Of a DNA stretch of 64,000 nucleotides, positions 50,707 to 60,208 are shown one piece after another (the stretch's first letter is position 1; every line of letters begins with the position of its first letter). Both the position numbers and the translations under genes were made by a program. The stretch spans positions 179,051 through 243,050 of the forward strand of contig NZ_JALIQP010000005.1 in NCBI RefSeq assembly GCF_023566055.1, read 5' to 3'. The DNA is from Halosolutus amylolyticus. Its GTDB lineage: Archaea; Halobacteriota; Halobacteria; Halobacteriales; Natrialbaceae. The notes beneath the pieces are model-generated. The model did no database searches, had not been told where the DNA came from, and saw only the letters and a list, made by a program, of their open reading frames with translations.

Positions 50707-52506
50707 ATGTCTGATTCGGATACACACGACCCCACATCTCTGCGAACCCCGATCGTCGCTGTCCTCGGACACGTCGATCACGGCAAGACGAGTCTCCTCG
50801 ACAAGATCCGCGGTTCCGCGGTGATCGAGGGCGAAGCAGGTGCGATTACCCAGCACATCGGCGCGACGGCGGTCCCGCTGGACGTCGTCTCCTCGATCGC
50901 GGGCGAACTCGTCGATCCCGACGACTTCGACCTCCCGGGACTGCTGTTCATCGACACGCCGGGACACCACTCCTTTACGACGCTTCGCTCCCGCGGGGGC
51001 GCGCTCGCGGACATCGCGATCCTCGTCGTCGACGTCAACGACGGGTTCCAGCCCCAGACGCTCGAGGCGCTCGACATCCTCCGACGGTCGGAGACGCCGT
51101 TTATCGTCGCGGCGAACAAGATCGACACCGTTCCGGGGTGGAACGAAAACGAGAACTCCCCGATCAACGACACGTACGAGTCCCAGTCCGATCGGGTCAC
51201 GTCGCGACTCGACGAGAAACTCTACGAGATCATCGGCAACCTTTCCGACGAGGGATTCTCGGCCGACCTGTACTGGCGCGTCCAGAACTTCCAGCGCAAC
51301 GTCGGCGTCGTTCCCGTCTCGGCGATGACCGGCGAGGGCGTCCCCGACCTGCTGGCCGTGATGATGGGGCTCTCCCAGCGCTACATGAAAGAGGAGATGG
51401 AGATCGACGTCGCCGGCCCCGGCGTCGGCACCGTCCTCGAGGTCAAAGAGGAGAAGGGCTTCGGGAAGACGATCGACATCGTCCTCTACGACGGGACGAT
51501 CCGGGCCGACGACACGATCGTCGTCGGCGGCCAGAACGATCCGATCGTCACCGAGGTCCGGGCCCTGCTCCAGCCCCGGCCGCTCGCGGAGATCCGGACC
51601 GAGAGTCGGTTCGAGAAAGTCGACGAGGTCTCGGCGGCCGCCGGGATCAAGGTCGCCGCGCCGGAACTCGGCGACGCGATGGCCGGCGCACCCGTCCGCG
51701 TCGTCCGCGATCGCGACCTCGACGACGTCATCGACGAGGTCGAGGCCGAACTCGCGGACATCGCGGTCGACACCGAAGAGCAGGGCGTCGTCGTCAAGGC
51801 CGACACGCTCGGCAGTCTGGAGGCGATGGCCGACGCCCTGGAGGACGCGGAGGTCCCGATCGTCCGCGCCGAAGTGGGCGACGTCGCACCCCGTGACGTC
51901 TCCGTGGCCTCGACGGCGGAGGATCCGAAACAGCAGGTCATTCTCGGGTTCAACGTCGACGTGCTGTCCGACGCCGATCGGCGCGCCGGGGTCGACGACG
52001 TGACGATCTTCACGGACGAGGTCATCTACCAGTTGATCGAGGAGTACGAGGAGTACGTCGAGGAGATCGAACGCGCCCAGCAGGACACCATCCTCGAGAA
52101 CATCGTCCGGCCCGCCCGGTTCCGGATCCTGCCGGATCACACCTTCCGCCAGAACGACCCCGCGGTCGTCGGCGTCGAGGTGAACTCGGGGACCGTCCAG
52201 AACAACACGAACGTCGTGAAATTCGAGGGCAACGAACCCGAACGCGTCGGCCAGATCAAGGGCATCCAGGAACAGGGCGAGGACGTCGACGAGGCCCGCG
52301 CCGGCAACCGCGTCTCGGTCGCGATCGACGGCCCCACCGTCGGCCGCCAGATCGAGGAGGACGACGAACTCTGGACCGAGATCCCCGAGAAACACGCGAA
52401 GATCCTCGAACAGGAACTCGCGAGCGAGATCCCCGGCGACGAACTCGAGGCGCTGAACATGTACCTCGACAAACAGCGGAGTCGCGACCCGTTCTGGGGC
52501 AAGTGA
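50707..52506 (+). CDS. infB: Translation initiation factor aIF5B (IF-2 homologue)
   Basis: A 599-residue GTPase. G1 VLGHVDHGKTSLLDKIRG (residues ~19-36), G3 FIDTPGHHSFTTLRSRGG, G4 VAANKIDTVPGW; then domains II-IV, with DVAPRDVSVASTAEDPKQQV and FRILPDHTFRQNDPAVVGVE. It promotes ribosomal subunit joining and initiator-tRNA positioning. The ATG at 50707 was preferred to a GTG three codons upstream. A TATA-like GTTTAAC at 50654-50660 gives a short leader. Divergent from PRC-barrel/NOB1, a ribosome-biogenesis neighbourhood. Confidence 0.96.
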   Translation: MSDSDTHDPTSLRTPIVAVLGHVDHGKTSLLDKIRGSAVIEGEAGAITQHIGATAVPLDVVSSIAGELVDPDDFDLPGLLFIDTPGHHSFTTLRSRGGALADIAILVVDVNDGFQPQTLEALDILRRSETPFIVAANKIDTVPGWNENENSPINDTYESQSDRVTSRLDEKLYEIIGNLSDEGFSADLYWRVQNFQRNVGVVPVSAMTGEGVPDLLAVMMGLSQRYMKEEMEIDVAGPGVGTVLEVKEEKGFGKTIDIVLYDGTIRADDTIVVGGQNDPIVTEVRALLQPRPLAEIRTESRFEKVDEVSAAAGIKVAAPELGDAMAGAPVRVVRDRDLDDVIDEVEAELADIAVDTEEQGVVVKADTLGSLEAMADALEDAEVPIVRAEVGDVAPRDVSVASTAEDPKQQVILGFNVDVLSDADRRAGVDDVTIFTDEVIYQLIEEYEEYVEEIERAQQDTILENIVRPARFRILPDHTFRQNDPAVVGVEVNSGTVQNNTNVVKFEGNEPERVGQIKGIQEQGEDVDEARAGNRVSVAIDGPTVGRQIEEDDELWTEIPEKHAKILEQELASEIPGDELEALNMYLDKQRSRDPFWGK

Positions 52507-52586
52507 CCGATCGGTCGTCGATCGCACCGTCGCAGTAGCGTTTCTCATCGCCGCGCGTCGAATCGCCCGGGACGATGCTTCTTTCA

Positions 52587-52664
52587 TACGGACTGCTGTA
52601 GTCAAGTACCGCCGATCGCCGACCCGTTCTGGTGATCGGCGGTACATAGTTACAGCAATCCGTA
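52587..52664 (-). repeat. TGA-associated palindromic element, copy F
   Basis: 78 bp flanked by TCA at 52584-52586 and 52665-52667; the latter is the TGA stop of the minus-strand gene at 52665-53573. Core GTACCGCCGATC / GATCGGCGGTAC, same subfamily and same orientation relative to the gene as copy D. Confidence 0.92.
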
Positions 52665-53573
52665 TCAGTCGGCCGTCTCGACGGCCCGCGAGCCGTGGGT
52701 CTCCGCACGGCTCCGAACCCGGTCGATCGCCTCCCGGACCGAGTCGGGATCGTCGATCGCCGATCGATCGCAGCGGAGATTCAGCCAGCGACGCTCGAGG
52801 ACGAGTTCCGCGTCGGTCAGCCGAACATCCTCGACGTCCGCCCACGGGACGAATTTCTTCGCGTGGGCCCGATCGATCACGAGTCCGGCCTCGTGGGCGC
52901 GGATCTCCGGCGGGTTCCACCGATCGCTCGGATCGAAACTGTTCCACGTTCCGCCCCAGTTGAACCGGATCGAGAGGAGCATGACGAGGCCGTACATCGA
53001 CCAGACGAGTCCTCGCGCGTTCCCGTACCACGCGCCGAGAACGCCGGCGAGGATCAGCAGTGTCGTGAACGCGGTAACGACGGATTCGCCGGACCCGAAC
53101 CCGACCCGGTGGTACGACCAGGTCGCCGCCGGTTCGTCGGCGGCGACCGCGGTGACGTACCGGTTCCGGGCCATCCGATCGACGCCGTAGGCGGCGACGC
53201 CGGTCAGGAGGACCAGCACGATCGCGACGACGGCGAAGCGCTCGGTGACGACGGACGGTGCGAAACCGTAGCCGAGCAACGTCCCGGCGAACGCCGCCGG
53301 CGGGACGTAACAGGCGAGGCGACGCCAGCGGCTCCCCCCGATCCGTTCGGGGAGGCCGTGGGCCCGGCTGGCGACGATGTGGCCGACGATCGCCACGGCG
53401 GTGACCGTACTCGGGAGGACGCCCAGAAGCGTCGCGGTCGTCGCACCGGCGACCAGGCCAGCGATCGCCACGATCCCGGTGACGACGAGGCCGAGGTAGA
53501 ACCCGAAGCCGGCCTGGAAGCCGACGTCTGGTTCGCCGACCGCGACGGAAGCGGATCGGTCGTGAGTTGCCAC
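52665..53573 (-). CDS. Membrane protein with C-terminal PH-like domain, unknown function
   Basis: A 302-residue protein. Six or so hydrophobic segments in residues ~20-215 (FYLGLVVTGIVAIAGLVAGA, FAVVAIVLVLLTGVAAYGVD, TAFTTLLILAGVLGAWYGNA), then a soluble C-terminal domain with IRAHEAGLVIDRAHAKKFVP, WADVEDVRLTDAELVLERRW and LRCDRSAIDDPDSVREAIDR, whose alternating pattern resembles bacterial PH (bPH) domains. The GTG at 53573 is the only start consistent with the TATA box at 53599-53608. Its stop borders element copy F. Confidence 0.7.
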   Translation of the reverse strand: MATHDRSASVAVGEPDVGFQAGFGFYLGLVVTGIVAIAGLVAGATTATLLGVLPSTVTAVAIVGHIVASRAHGLPERIGGSRWRRLACYVPPAAFAGTLLGYGFAPSVVTERFAVVAIVLVLLTGVAAYGVDRMARNRYVTAVAADEPAATWSYHRVGFGSGESVVTAFTTLLILAGVLGAWYGNARGLVWSMYGLVMLLSIRFNWGGTWNSFDPSDRWNPPEIRAHEAGLVIDRAHAKKFVPWADVEDVRLTDAELVLERRWLNLRCDRSAIDDPDSVREAIDRVRSRAETHGSRAVETAD

Positions 53574-53598
53574 GCTGTTCTCGACTTCGATGCTGGCG

Positions 53599-53608
53599 TA
53601 TAAAATAA
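53599..53608 (-). promoter_or_regulatory. TATA box of the PH-like membrane protein gene
   Basis: TTATTTTATA on the minus strand, ~30 bp before the GTG at 53573; decides the start codon, since no ATG is available. Confidence 0.6.
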
Positions 53609-53746
53609 CCCCGGTCCTGTTACTCGATTGTTACTCGATCGGCCGGGACTGCACAGCCGTTCGTTCGGGTCGTGCGGCCGATAGAGTCGGACGAGCACGC
53701 ACCTGCCCCGTCCAGAATTAACCGCCTGCTCGTGGTAGCCCCGCCC

Positions 53747-54100
53747 ATGCTCGTACAGTTCCGGCAGTACAAACACGAGGAGGTCCAGTTCGACGACAAC
53801 CGGACGACCGGCGAGTCCCAGACCGAAGACACAGTGAACCCGGAGTCCGAGGAGTACTTCGACAAAGACTTCGACGAGTTCGACGTCGAGACGTGGGAGA
53901 CCGTCGAGTACGAGGGCGACCCGGTCCAGCGCCGCTCCGTCACGATCGACGGGGTCACCGCCGTCTCCGTTCCGAAGGAGTCGATCGCGGAGGGAGACTC
54001 GGATCTTCCCGGACGGACGATCCAGATCCGGATGGAGGGCGGTATCGAGGAGTTCGATCGGGCCGCGATCGTCGAGGTGCAGGACGAGAATCCCGGGTAG
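53747..54100 (+). CDS. Conserved hypothetical acidic protein, 117 aa
   Basis: MLVQFRQYKHEEVQFDDNRT, a Glu/Asp-rich linker (EDTVNPESEEYFDKDFDEFD), then VQRRSVTIDGVTAVSVPKES and GRTIQIRMEGGIEEFDRAAI, suggesting a small strand-rich domain. No family recognised. The ATG at 53747 was chosen over an in-frame upstream start. It precedes pyrG by 133 bp on the same strand. Confidence 0.6.
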   Translation: MLVQFRQYKHEEVQFDDNRTTGESQTEDTVNPESEEYFDKDFDEFDVETWETVEYEGDPVQRRSVTIDGVTAVSVPKESIAEGDSDLPGRTIQIRMEGGIEEFDRAAIVEVQDENPG

Positions 54101-54233
54101 CCGGCGGGCGAATCGATCGCCGGAACGGCGACGCCGCACGTCGGCTCGAACCTGTCACAGGCGAGAATGACAGCGTTTCCCGGTGGCGATCCGGTCCCGA
54201 AATCGTTTTCAACTCGTCACTCGGACAGTCGGT

Positions 54234-55907
54234 ATGCCGACGGAATCGGACACTCATTATGACCCCTCACTGGGGAACAAGTTCATCTTCGTCACCGGCG
54301 GCGTGATGTCCGGACTCGGGAAGGGGATCACGGCCGCGAGCACCGGCCGTCTGCTCAAGAACGCCGGGTTCGACGTCACCGCCGTCAAGATCGACCCGTA
54401 CCTGAACGTAGATGCGGGGACGATGAACCCCTACCAGCACGGGGAAGTCTACGTCCTTGAGGACGGGGGCGAGGTCGACCTCGACCTGGGGAACTACGAG
54501 CGGTTCCTCGACGTCGACATGACCTCGGATCACAATATCACCACCGGGAAGACCTACCAGCACGTCATCGAGAAGGAACGTGCCGGCGACTACCTGGGGA
54601 AGACGGTCCAGATCATCCCGCACATCACCGACGACATCAAGCGCCGCATCCGCGAGGCCGCCGAGGGGACCGACGTCTGTATCGTCGAGGTCGGCGGCAC
54701 CGTGGGCGACATCGAGGGGATGCCCTACCTCGAGGCCCTGCGCCAGTTCGCCCACGAGGAACCCGAGGAGAACGTCCTGTTCGTCCACGTCACGCTCGTT
54801 CCCTACTCGAAGAACGGCGAACAGAAGACCAAACCCACCCAGCACAGCGTCAAGGAGGTCCGATCGATCGGCCTCCAGCCCGACGTGATAGTCGGCCGCT
54901 GCGAGGACCGACTCGATCCAGAGACGAAGGAGAAGATCGCACTGTTCTGTGACATTCCTACCGAAGCGGTCTTCTCGAACCCTGACGTCGAGGACGTCTA
55001 TCACGTCCCGCTGATGGTCGAGGACGAGGGACTCGACCAGTACGTCCTCGAACGGTTCGGACTCGCAGACGAGGCACTCCCCGGTGGCGAGCGGACGAAC
55101 GACTGGCGCGAAATCGTCACGACCGAAAAGAACGGGTCGGTCGACGTCGCGCTGGTCGGCAAGTACGACCTGGAGGACGCCTACATGTCGATCCACGAGT
55201 CGCTGAAACACGCCGGCTTCGAGTGCGGGGTCGACGTGAACACCCACTGGGTCTCCGCCGGCGAGATGGCCGAGGGCCACGACGGCCAGCTCGACGACGT
55301 CGACGGCGTCATCGTCCCCGGCGGCTTCGGGATGCGCGGCTCGGAGGGCAAGATCGAGGCTGTCCGCTACGCCCGCGAGAACGACGTGCCCTTCCTCGGA
55401 CTCTGTCTCGGCTTCCAGATGGCCGTCGTCGAGTACGCCCGGAACGTACTGGGACTCGAAGACGCCCACTCGGCGGAGATGGACGAGGAGACGCCCCACC
55501 CGGTCATCGATATCCTGCCGGAACAGTACGAGGTCGAGGACATGGGCGGCACGATGCGGCTGGGCGAGCACACGACCGTGATCGAGCCGGAGACGCTCGC
55601 GTACGACCTCTACGGCGACACGTCCTGCTCGGAGCGCCACCGCCACCGCTACGAGGTCAACCCCGAGTACTTCGATCAGTTCAAGGAGGTACCGCTCGTC
55701 TTCTCCGGTACCGCCGGCAACCGGATGGAGATCCTCGAACTCGAAACCCACCCGTACTTCCTCGGGACGCAGTTCCACCCCGAGTACACGTCCCGGCCGG
55801 GCCAGCCGAGCCCGCCGTTTCTCGGGCTCGTCGAGGCCGTTCTCGAGCAGACCGACGAATCGGCAGCCGACGCCGACACCGATGCGGAAACGGAGGTAAC
55901 CCACTGA
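54234..55907 (+). CDS. pyrG: CTP synthase
   Basis: A 557-residue enzyme making CTP from UTP, glutamine and ATP. Synthetase domain: [20 protein letters not shown] (P-loop), [60 protein letters not shown]. Glutaminase domain: [20 protein letters not shown], the nucleophile Cys in [18 protein letters not shown], and C-terminal His/Glu in [20 protein letters not shown]. Its TGA overlaps the guaA-B start by one base, so the two nucleotide genes are coupled. Confidence 0.97.
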   Translation: MPTESDTHYDPSLGNKFIFVTGGVMSGLGKGITAASTGRLLKNAGFDVTAVKIDPYLNVDAGTMNPYQHGEVYVLEDGGEVDLDLGNYERFLDVDMTSDHNITTGKTYQHVIEKERAGDYLGKTVQIIPHITDDIKRRIREAAEGTDVCIVEVGGTVGDIEGMPYLEALRQFAHEEPEENVLFVHVTLVPYSKNGEQKTKPTQHSVKEVRSIGLQPDVIVGRCEDRLDPETKEKIALFCDIPTEAVFSNPDVEDVYHVPLMVEDEGLDQYVLERFGLADEALPGGERTNDWREIVTTEKNGSVDVALVGKYDLEDAYMSIHESLKHAGFECGVDVNTHWVSAGEMAEGHDGQLDDVDGVIVPGGFGMRGSEGKIEAVRYARENDVPFLGLCLGFQMAVVEYARNVLGLEDAHSAEMDEETPHPVIDILPEQYEVEDMGGTMRLGEHTTVIEPETLAYDLYGDTSCSERHRHRYEVNPEYFDQFKEVPLVFSGTAGNRMEILELETHPYFLGTQFHPEYTSRPGQPSPPFLGLVEAVLEQTDESAADADTDAETEVTH

Positions 55908-56824
55908 TGGTAGACACGGACACGTTCGTCCCGGACGCAGTTGCAGAGATCGAAGACGAAATCGGCGACGCGAGCGCCGTCATCGCCCTTTCGGGCGGGG
56001 TCGACTCCTCGGTCGCCGCGGCGCTCGCCTACGAGGCGATCGGCGATCGACTCACCCCGGTCTACGTCGACACCGGCCTGATGCGGAAAGGCGAGACCGT
56101 ACAGATCCGCGAGACGTTCGACTACATGGAGTCGCTGCGGATCGTCGACGCGAAAGATCGGTTCCTCGACGCACTCGCGGGCGTGACCGACCCCGAGGAG
56201 AAACGCGAGGTCATCGGCGAGCAGTTCATCCGCGAGTTCGAGCGCGAGGCCACGGACGCGGGCGCCGACTACCTCGTCCAGGGGACGATCTACCCCGATC
56301 GGATCGAGAGCGAGGGCGGGATCAAGTCCCACCACAACGTGGGCGGACTCCCCGACGTCGTCGACTTCGAGGGCATCGTCGAACCCGTCCGCGACCTCTA
56401 CAAGGACGAGGTTCGAGAGGTCGCACGCCACCTCGGACTGGACGAAATCGTCGCCGAGCGGATGCCGTTCCCCGGCCCGGGGCTCGCGGTGCGCGTGATC
56501 GGCGAGGTCACCGAGGAGAAACTCGAGGTCGCTCGCCACGCCTGCCACGTCGTCGAGGAGGAACTCGAGGAGTACGAGCCCTGGCAGGCCCTCGCGGCCG
56601 TGATCGGCAAGGCGACGGGCGTCAAGGGTGACAACCGCGTCCACGGCTGGGTCGTCTCCGTCCGCTCGGTCGACTCCCGGGACGGGATGACCGCCCGCGC
56701 CCAGGAGATCGACTGGCAGACGCTCCAGCGGATCCAGTCGCGGATCACCGGCCAGAACGAGAACGTCGCCCGCGTCGTCTACGACGTAACCCACAAACCG
56801 CCCGCGACGATCGAGTACGAATGA
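55907..56824 (+). CDS. guaA: GMP synthase subunit B (ATP-pyrophosphatase)
   Basis: A 305-residue stand-alone synthetase subunit of archaeal split GMP synthase. PP-loop [20 protein letters not shown]; then [49 protein letters not shown] and [20 protein letters not shown]; the C-terminal dimerisation domain ends [16 protein letters not shown]. It aminates XMP to GMP using ammonia from a separate glutaminase subunit, which is not in this window. Coupled to pyrG upstream (one-base overlap) and to a small gene downstream (four-base overlap). Confidence 0.96.
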   Translation: MVDTDTFVPDAVAEIEDEIGDASAVIALSGGVDSSVAAALAYEAIGDRLTPVYVDTGLMRKGETVQIRETFDYMESLRIVDAKDRFLDALAGVTDPEEKREVIGEQFIREFEREATDAGADYLVQGTIYPDRIESEGGIKSHHNVGGLPDVVDFEGIVEPVRDLYKDEVREVARHLGLDEIVAERMPFPGPGLAVRVIGEVTEEKLEVARHACHVVEEELEEYEPWQALAAVIGKATGVKGDNRVHGWVVSVRSVDSRDGMTARAQEIDWQTLQRIQSRITGQNENVARVVYDVTHKPPATIEYE

Positions 56825-57147
56825 GCATGGACGCGATCGTCGCCGGTCCGGACGAGGACGGCATCGCGGACGCACTCGAGACCGAAGGCGTCGAGGTGAC
56901 CCGCGTCACCGGCGTCGTCTCGCGGCCCGCACTCGAGGAGGCGGGGATCTGCGATGTCGCCCTGTACGTCCTGACCGACGTCGGGCAGGCGACGACCATC
57001 CCGATCGCACACGACCTGAACGACGACCTGCGAACGGTCACGTACGCGCGGGAGACGATCCCCGAGTTCGTCAAGGGGCAACTCGATCTCGCGATCGACC
57101 CGCAGTTGATGGACGCCACCGTCGTCGCCGAAGAACTGACTGGCTGA
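56821..57147 (+). CDS. Small Rossmann-like protein coupled to guaA-B (DUF7126-like)
   Basis: A 108-residue protein: [60 protein letters not shown] and [20 protein letters not shown]. From memory a haloarchaeal family (DUF7126), sometimes mis-annotated as CTP synthetase because of its place after pyrG/guaA. It resembles a small NAD-binding or receiver-like alpha/beta fold. The four-base overlap with guaA-B points to a role in nucleotide synthesis or its regulation. Confidence 0.8.
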   Translation: MSMDAIVAGPDEDGIADALETEGVEVTRVTGVVSRPALEEAGICDVALYVLTDVGQATTIPIAHDLNDDLRTVTYARETIPEFVKGQLDLAIDPQLMDATVVAEELTG

Positions 57148-57561
57148 CGGCCTGATCCGGATCGGTCGGCCGCCGTCCAGCTGTCAGCTCGACATAAAGT
57201 TAATTTAAAACAATTATAAACACTCACATCTCCGGTATAAACTTTCTCGGACCGGTTTTCGATCGGTTGAATTCGAATTGAATTCGGGAGAATTCGACAT
57301 AAGACTCCGATACCGTCTCCCCCGTTCAAGTGGGTCCCGCCACAAGACTCGCGTGGAGGTCGACGGGCAGACCCCACCGAAGGCACCCACAGCCTTGCCC
57401 CGTGACTTCCAGCAACCCCACCACAGCACCCTTCCCCCACCATTGCCACACCGTTTCCCGTTCGACCTCGCAGGCGTTTGCACCGGCCTGCGACGTCGCG
57501 CGGTTCTGGCACCCGGGGCGTCCCCGCGCCCCGGACGCGTTTTCGTACTCGACAGAGGCGG
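57148..57561. other. Non-coding region: AT-rich patch followed by C-rich block
   Basis: 414 bp between convergent genes. 57190-57312 is very AT-rich for this genome, with several TATA-like boxes (ATTATAAAC near 57209, GGTATAAAC near 57233) and repeated GAATTC. 57315-57480 is strikingly C-rich on the plus strand (CCCCACC, CCCTTCCCCCACC). The only open frame (minus, 57214-57483) is Trp/Gly/Arg-rich and not protein-like for a haloarchaeon. A promoter plus non-coding RNA is possible. Confidence 0.4.
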
Positions 57562-58350
57562 CTATCCGTCCGATCGATCGTGAAGCCGCTGTAACACCGG
57601 AATCTCCTCGCGTCGCTCCCCGTCGAGCAACGTCCAGTCGACGCCCGTCGGCTGGCGCTCGACGGGTGGCCGAAGCGTCCGCTCGGTCGTGACGACCAGC
57701 GTCATCGCGACGTCGTGGTCACCGATCGCGACCGGGTCGTCGATCACCTGTCGCTCGTGGACCGTCGTCGCGACCGGTGTCCCGTCGTCGACCAGCCCGA
57801 GATCCCGGAGAACGGCGTACTCGAGGTCGCTGTAGCCCTCGCCTTTGCCGATCCGGCCGCCGTCCGTCGTCACTGCGACGCTTCCGGAGACGACGAGATC
57901 GATCGGTTCGACGGCCTCGGGGCCGACCTGTTCGCCGTGCGTCGACGATCCCGAGACCGTCGTCGCCGCGTCGTAGTCGTCGAGCGCGTCGGGATCGAGT
58001 TTCAGGAAACACCGCTCGTCCGCGAGTCTGGGGACGGCCATGTAGACCGTCTTGCCGTCCCGCAGGGCCCGCCGGCGGACGGGGAGTTGCGGGGCATCGG
58101 GGTTCGCCTTGATCGTCTCGGCCGCCTCCCACTCTGGCTGGTCTGCCAGCCGATCGGCGGCCCGGTCCGCACCCGCGAAGTTCGGAATGCGGCCGTGCGG
58201 TGGGAAGGGGAACCGGGCGACGCCGCGCTCTTCCAGTTCGTCCCAGATGCGCTGTCGGATCGGCTCCTTCTCGACGGCCCCGGCCGCGTGATCGTCGTCA
58301 CCGCGGTCGTCAGTCCGATCGCCGTCGGCGCGGTCGTCGTCGCCGGCCAT
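57562..58350 (-). CDS. 5-formyltetrahydrofolate cyclo-ligase
   Basis: A 262-residue MTHFS-family protein. KEPIRQRIWDELEERGVARF, PFPPHGRIPNFAGADRAADR, KTVYMAVPRLADERCFLKLD and the substrate loop VAVTTDGGRIGKGEGYSDLE (GKGxGYYD-type motif). It converts 5-formyl-THF to 5,10-methenyl-THF using ATP. An acidic N-terminal extension of ~25 residues is haloarchaeal. Its ATG overlaps the MogA stop by one base, so the two form an operon. A GTG one codon upstream is also possible. Confidence 0.88.
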   Translation of the reverse strand: MAGDDDRADGDRTDDRGDDDHAAGAVEKEPIRQRIWDELEERGVARFPFPPHGRIPNFAGADRAADRLADQPEWEAAETIKANPDAPQLPVRRRALRDGKTVYMAVPRLADERCFLKLDPDALDDYDAATTVSGSSTHGEQVGPEAVEPIDLVVSGSVAVTTDGGRIGKGEGYSDLEYAVLRDLGLVDDGTPVATTVHERQVIDDPVAIGDHDVAMTLVVTTERTLRPPVERQPTGVDWTLLDGERREEIPVLQRLHDRSDG

Positions 58351-58913
58351 CACTCGTCACCGTCCACGTCGGGATCGACCTCGTCGGACGCGTCTGCGGT
58401 GCGGTCCGATCTGGCGAGGTCGACGAGCGCGCCCGCCTCCGGGAGGATGATCTCCTCGATCGCGAGCGCGGCCGCGTCCGGATCGCCGGGGAGACAGAAG
58501 ACGAGGACCTCCCCGGAGACGCCGGCGAGGGTGCGCGCCGAGACGATGCGCGAGCCGACCAGTTCGTACCCGAGCTGCGTGAACAGTTCGTCGAAGGCGG
58601 TGAGTTCCTGTTCGAGCAGGGGTTCGACGGCTTCGAGCGTGACGTCGTCGGGTTCGATACTCGTCGCACCGGCGGTGACCACGAGGTCGACGTCGTCCCG
58701 TTCGATCATCCGCTCGACGATCGACTGGACCTTGTCGTAGTCGGTGCCGACGTGTTCGCGCATGGCGATCTCGTGGCCCTCGGCTTCCAGCCCCGTGACG
58801 ACGGCTTCGCCGACCTCGTCCGACGCGAGGTCGCGATCGGCGGCGATCGTGACGACGCCGACGCAGAACGTGCGCTCGTCGGCGTCGGTGGCGCCCGCGT
58901 TGTGCTCGCTCAT
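58350..58913 (-). CDS. MogA/MoaB-family molybdopterin biosynthesis protein
   Basis: A 187-residue MoCF-biosynthesis domain: FCVGVVTIAADRDLASDEVG, DDVDLVVTAGATSIEPDDVT (TTGGTG-like motif), EQELTAFDELFTQLGYELVG and SRIVSARTLAGVSGEVLVFC, LPGDPDAAALAIEEIILPEA. The family adenylylates molybdopterin before Mo insertion. The usual TGGTG is VTAGATS here, a mild departure. First gene of an operon with the formyl-THF cyclo-ligase; it fits the FdhA, MOSC and MoaD theme. Confidence 0.9.
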   Translation of the reverse strand: MSEHNAGATDADERTFCVGVVTIAADRDLASDEVGEAVVTGLEAEGHEIAMREHVGTDYDKVQSIVERMIERDDVDLVVTAGATSIEPDDVTLEAVEPLLEQELTAFDELFTQLGYELVGSRIVSARTLAGVSGEVLVFCLPGDPDAAALAIEEIILPEAGALVDLARSDRTADASDEVDPDVDGDE

Positions 58914-59009
58914 ACCTCGACGTTCCACCGGGAACGAATAAAACGCATGGCACGCCGACCGGGAGAGCAGCCCAACTGTTATGCCTCCGGTTTCCGTCAG
59001 TCCGCGTGT

Positions 59010-60062
59010 ATGCAAGCGGTCAAGATAACCGAACACGGCGACACGGACGTCATCGAGTACGGCGACTATCCCGATCCCGATGTCGGCCGGGACGAGGTCC
59101 TGGTGGACGTGAAGGCGGGTGCGCTGAACCACCTCGACGTCTGGGTCCGCCGTGGGCTGCCGACCCTCGACCTCGAGATGCCCCACGTCCCGGGTAGCGA
59201 CATGGCGGGCGTCGTCGCGGAAACCGGGCCCGAGGTCACCCAGTTCGAAGAGGGCGATCGGGTCGCGCTCACCGCCGGGGTCAACTGCGGCGAGTGCGAG
59301 TTCTGTCGCCACGGCGATCCGACGCTCTGTGTCAACTTCCACCTGATCGGCGAACACGTCACCGGAGTCCACTCCGAGTACGCCGCCGTCCCCGAGGACA
59401 ACCTGATCCCGGTTCCCGAGGGCGTCGACTGGGTCACCGCGGGGGCCTCGTCGCTCGTCTTCCAGACCGCCTGGCGGATGCTGATCGATCGAGCGGACAT
59501 CGAACCGGGCGAGAAGGTCCTCGTGCTCGGGGCGAGCGGCGGCGTCGGCCACGCCGCCGTCCAGATCGCCGACTACGCCGGCGCGGAGGTGTACGCGACG
59601 GGAAGCACCGACGAAAAGCTCCAGCACGCGCGCGACCTCGGTGCGGACCACGCCGTCAACTACGAGGAGCAGAACTTCGCGAGCTGGGTGCGCGAGGAGA
59701 CCGGCGGCCGCGGCGTCGACGTCGTCGTCGACTACATTGGGGCCGGCACGTGGCGCGATTCGATCAAGAGCCTCGCGAAGGACGGTCGGCTGGTCACCTG
59801 CGGCGGGACCGCCGGACCGAACCCCGAGACGGACATCCCGCGGATCTTCTGGAACCAGCTGCACATCATCGGCTCGACCATGGGGACGCCCGGCCAGGTC
59901 GACGACGTGATGGAACTCGTCTGGGACGGCACCTTCGAACCCGCGATCCGCGAGGTGATGCCGATGAGCGAGACACCCCGGGCCCACGAGATCATCGAGG
60001 GCCGCGAGGGCTTCGGCAAGGTCGTCGTGCGTCCCGATAGCGAACTCGATAGTAGCAACTGA
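59010..60062 (+). CDS. Zinc-type alcohol dehydrogenase / quinone oxidoreductase family
   Basis: A 350-residue MDR enzyme. N-terminal GroES-like domain: VDVKAGALNHLDVWVRRGLP, HVPGSDMAGVVAETGPEVTQ, and the structural zinc loop NCGECEFCRHGDPTLC. Rossmann domain: VLVLGASGGVGHAAVQIADY. NAD(P)H-dependent reductase or dehydrogenase; substrate unknown. A TATA-like CTGTTATG near 58976 predicts a leaderless ATG at 59010. The last residues (DSSN) and the TGA stop lie inside a second-family palindrome (60049-60132), which seems to have replaced the original 3' end. Confidence 0.92.
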   Translation: MQAVKITEHGDTDVIEYGDYPDPDVGRDEVLVDVKAGALNHLDVWVRRGLPTLDLEMPHVPGSDMAGVVAETGPEVTQFEEGDRVALTAGVNCGECEFCRHGDPTLCVNFHLIGEHVTGVHSEYAAVPEDNLIPVPEGVDWVTAGASSLVFQTAWRMLIDRADIEPGEKVLVLGASGGVGHAAVQIADYAGAEVYATGSTDEKLQHARDLGADHAVNYEEQNFASWVREETGGRGVDVVVDYIGAGTWRDSIKSLAKDGRLVTCGGTAGPNPETDIPRIFWNQLHIIGSTMGTPGQVDDVMELVWDGTFEPAIREVMPMSETPRAHEIIEGREGFGKVVVRPDSELDSSN

Positions 60063-60132
60063 AACGATTTACACACTGATCGCAAAGCCGTCCTGCGATC
60101 AGGTGTGCATTGGCTTTCAGTTGCTACTATAG
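60049..60132 (+). repeat. Second-family palindrome, copy 2
   Basis: 84 bp with perfect 16 bp arms ATAGTAGCAACTGAAA / TTTCAGTTGCTACTAT; it contains the stop codon and last three codons of the oxidoreductase gene. Compared with the copy at 49641-49726, the arm difference (GCCAC versus GCAAC) is matched by a compensating change in the opposite arm. Confidence 0.85.
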
Positions 60133-60208
60133 GCCCCGGCCGAACAGGTTCGGCCGCGATCGGTACCGGAACCGTGAGGGCTTTCCTTTCGCGCCCGAAA
60201 CCTCGACC

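Noticed and set aside
50656..53031. 791 aa minus-strand open frame opposite the aIF5B gene
   Set aside because: Antisense shadow of a highly conserved gene and runs through palindromic element F and into the next gene.
57214..57483. 89 aa minus-strand open frame in the AT-rich/C-rich block
   Set aside because: Trp/Gly/Arg/Cys-rich composition unlike neighbouring proteins; the AT-rich half encodes a random-looking C-terminus.
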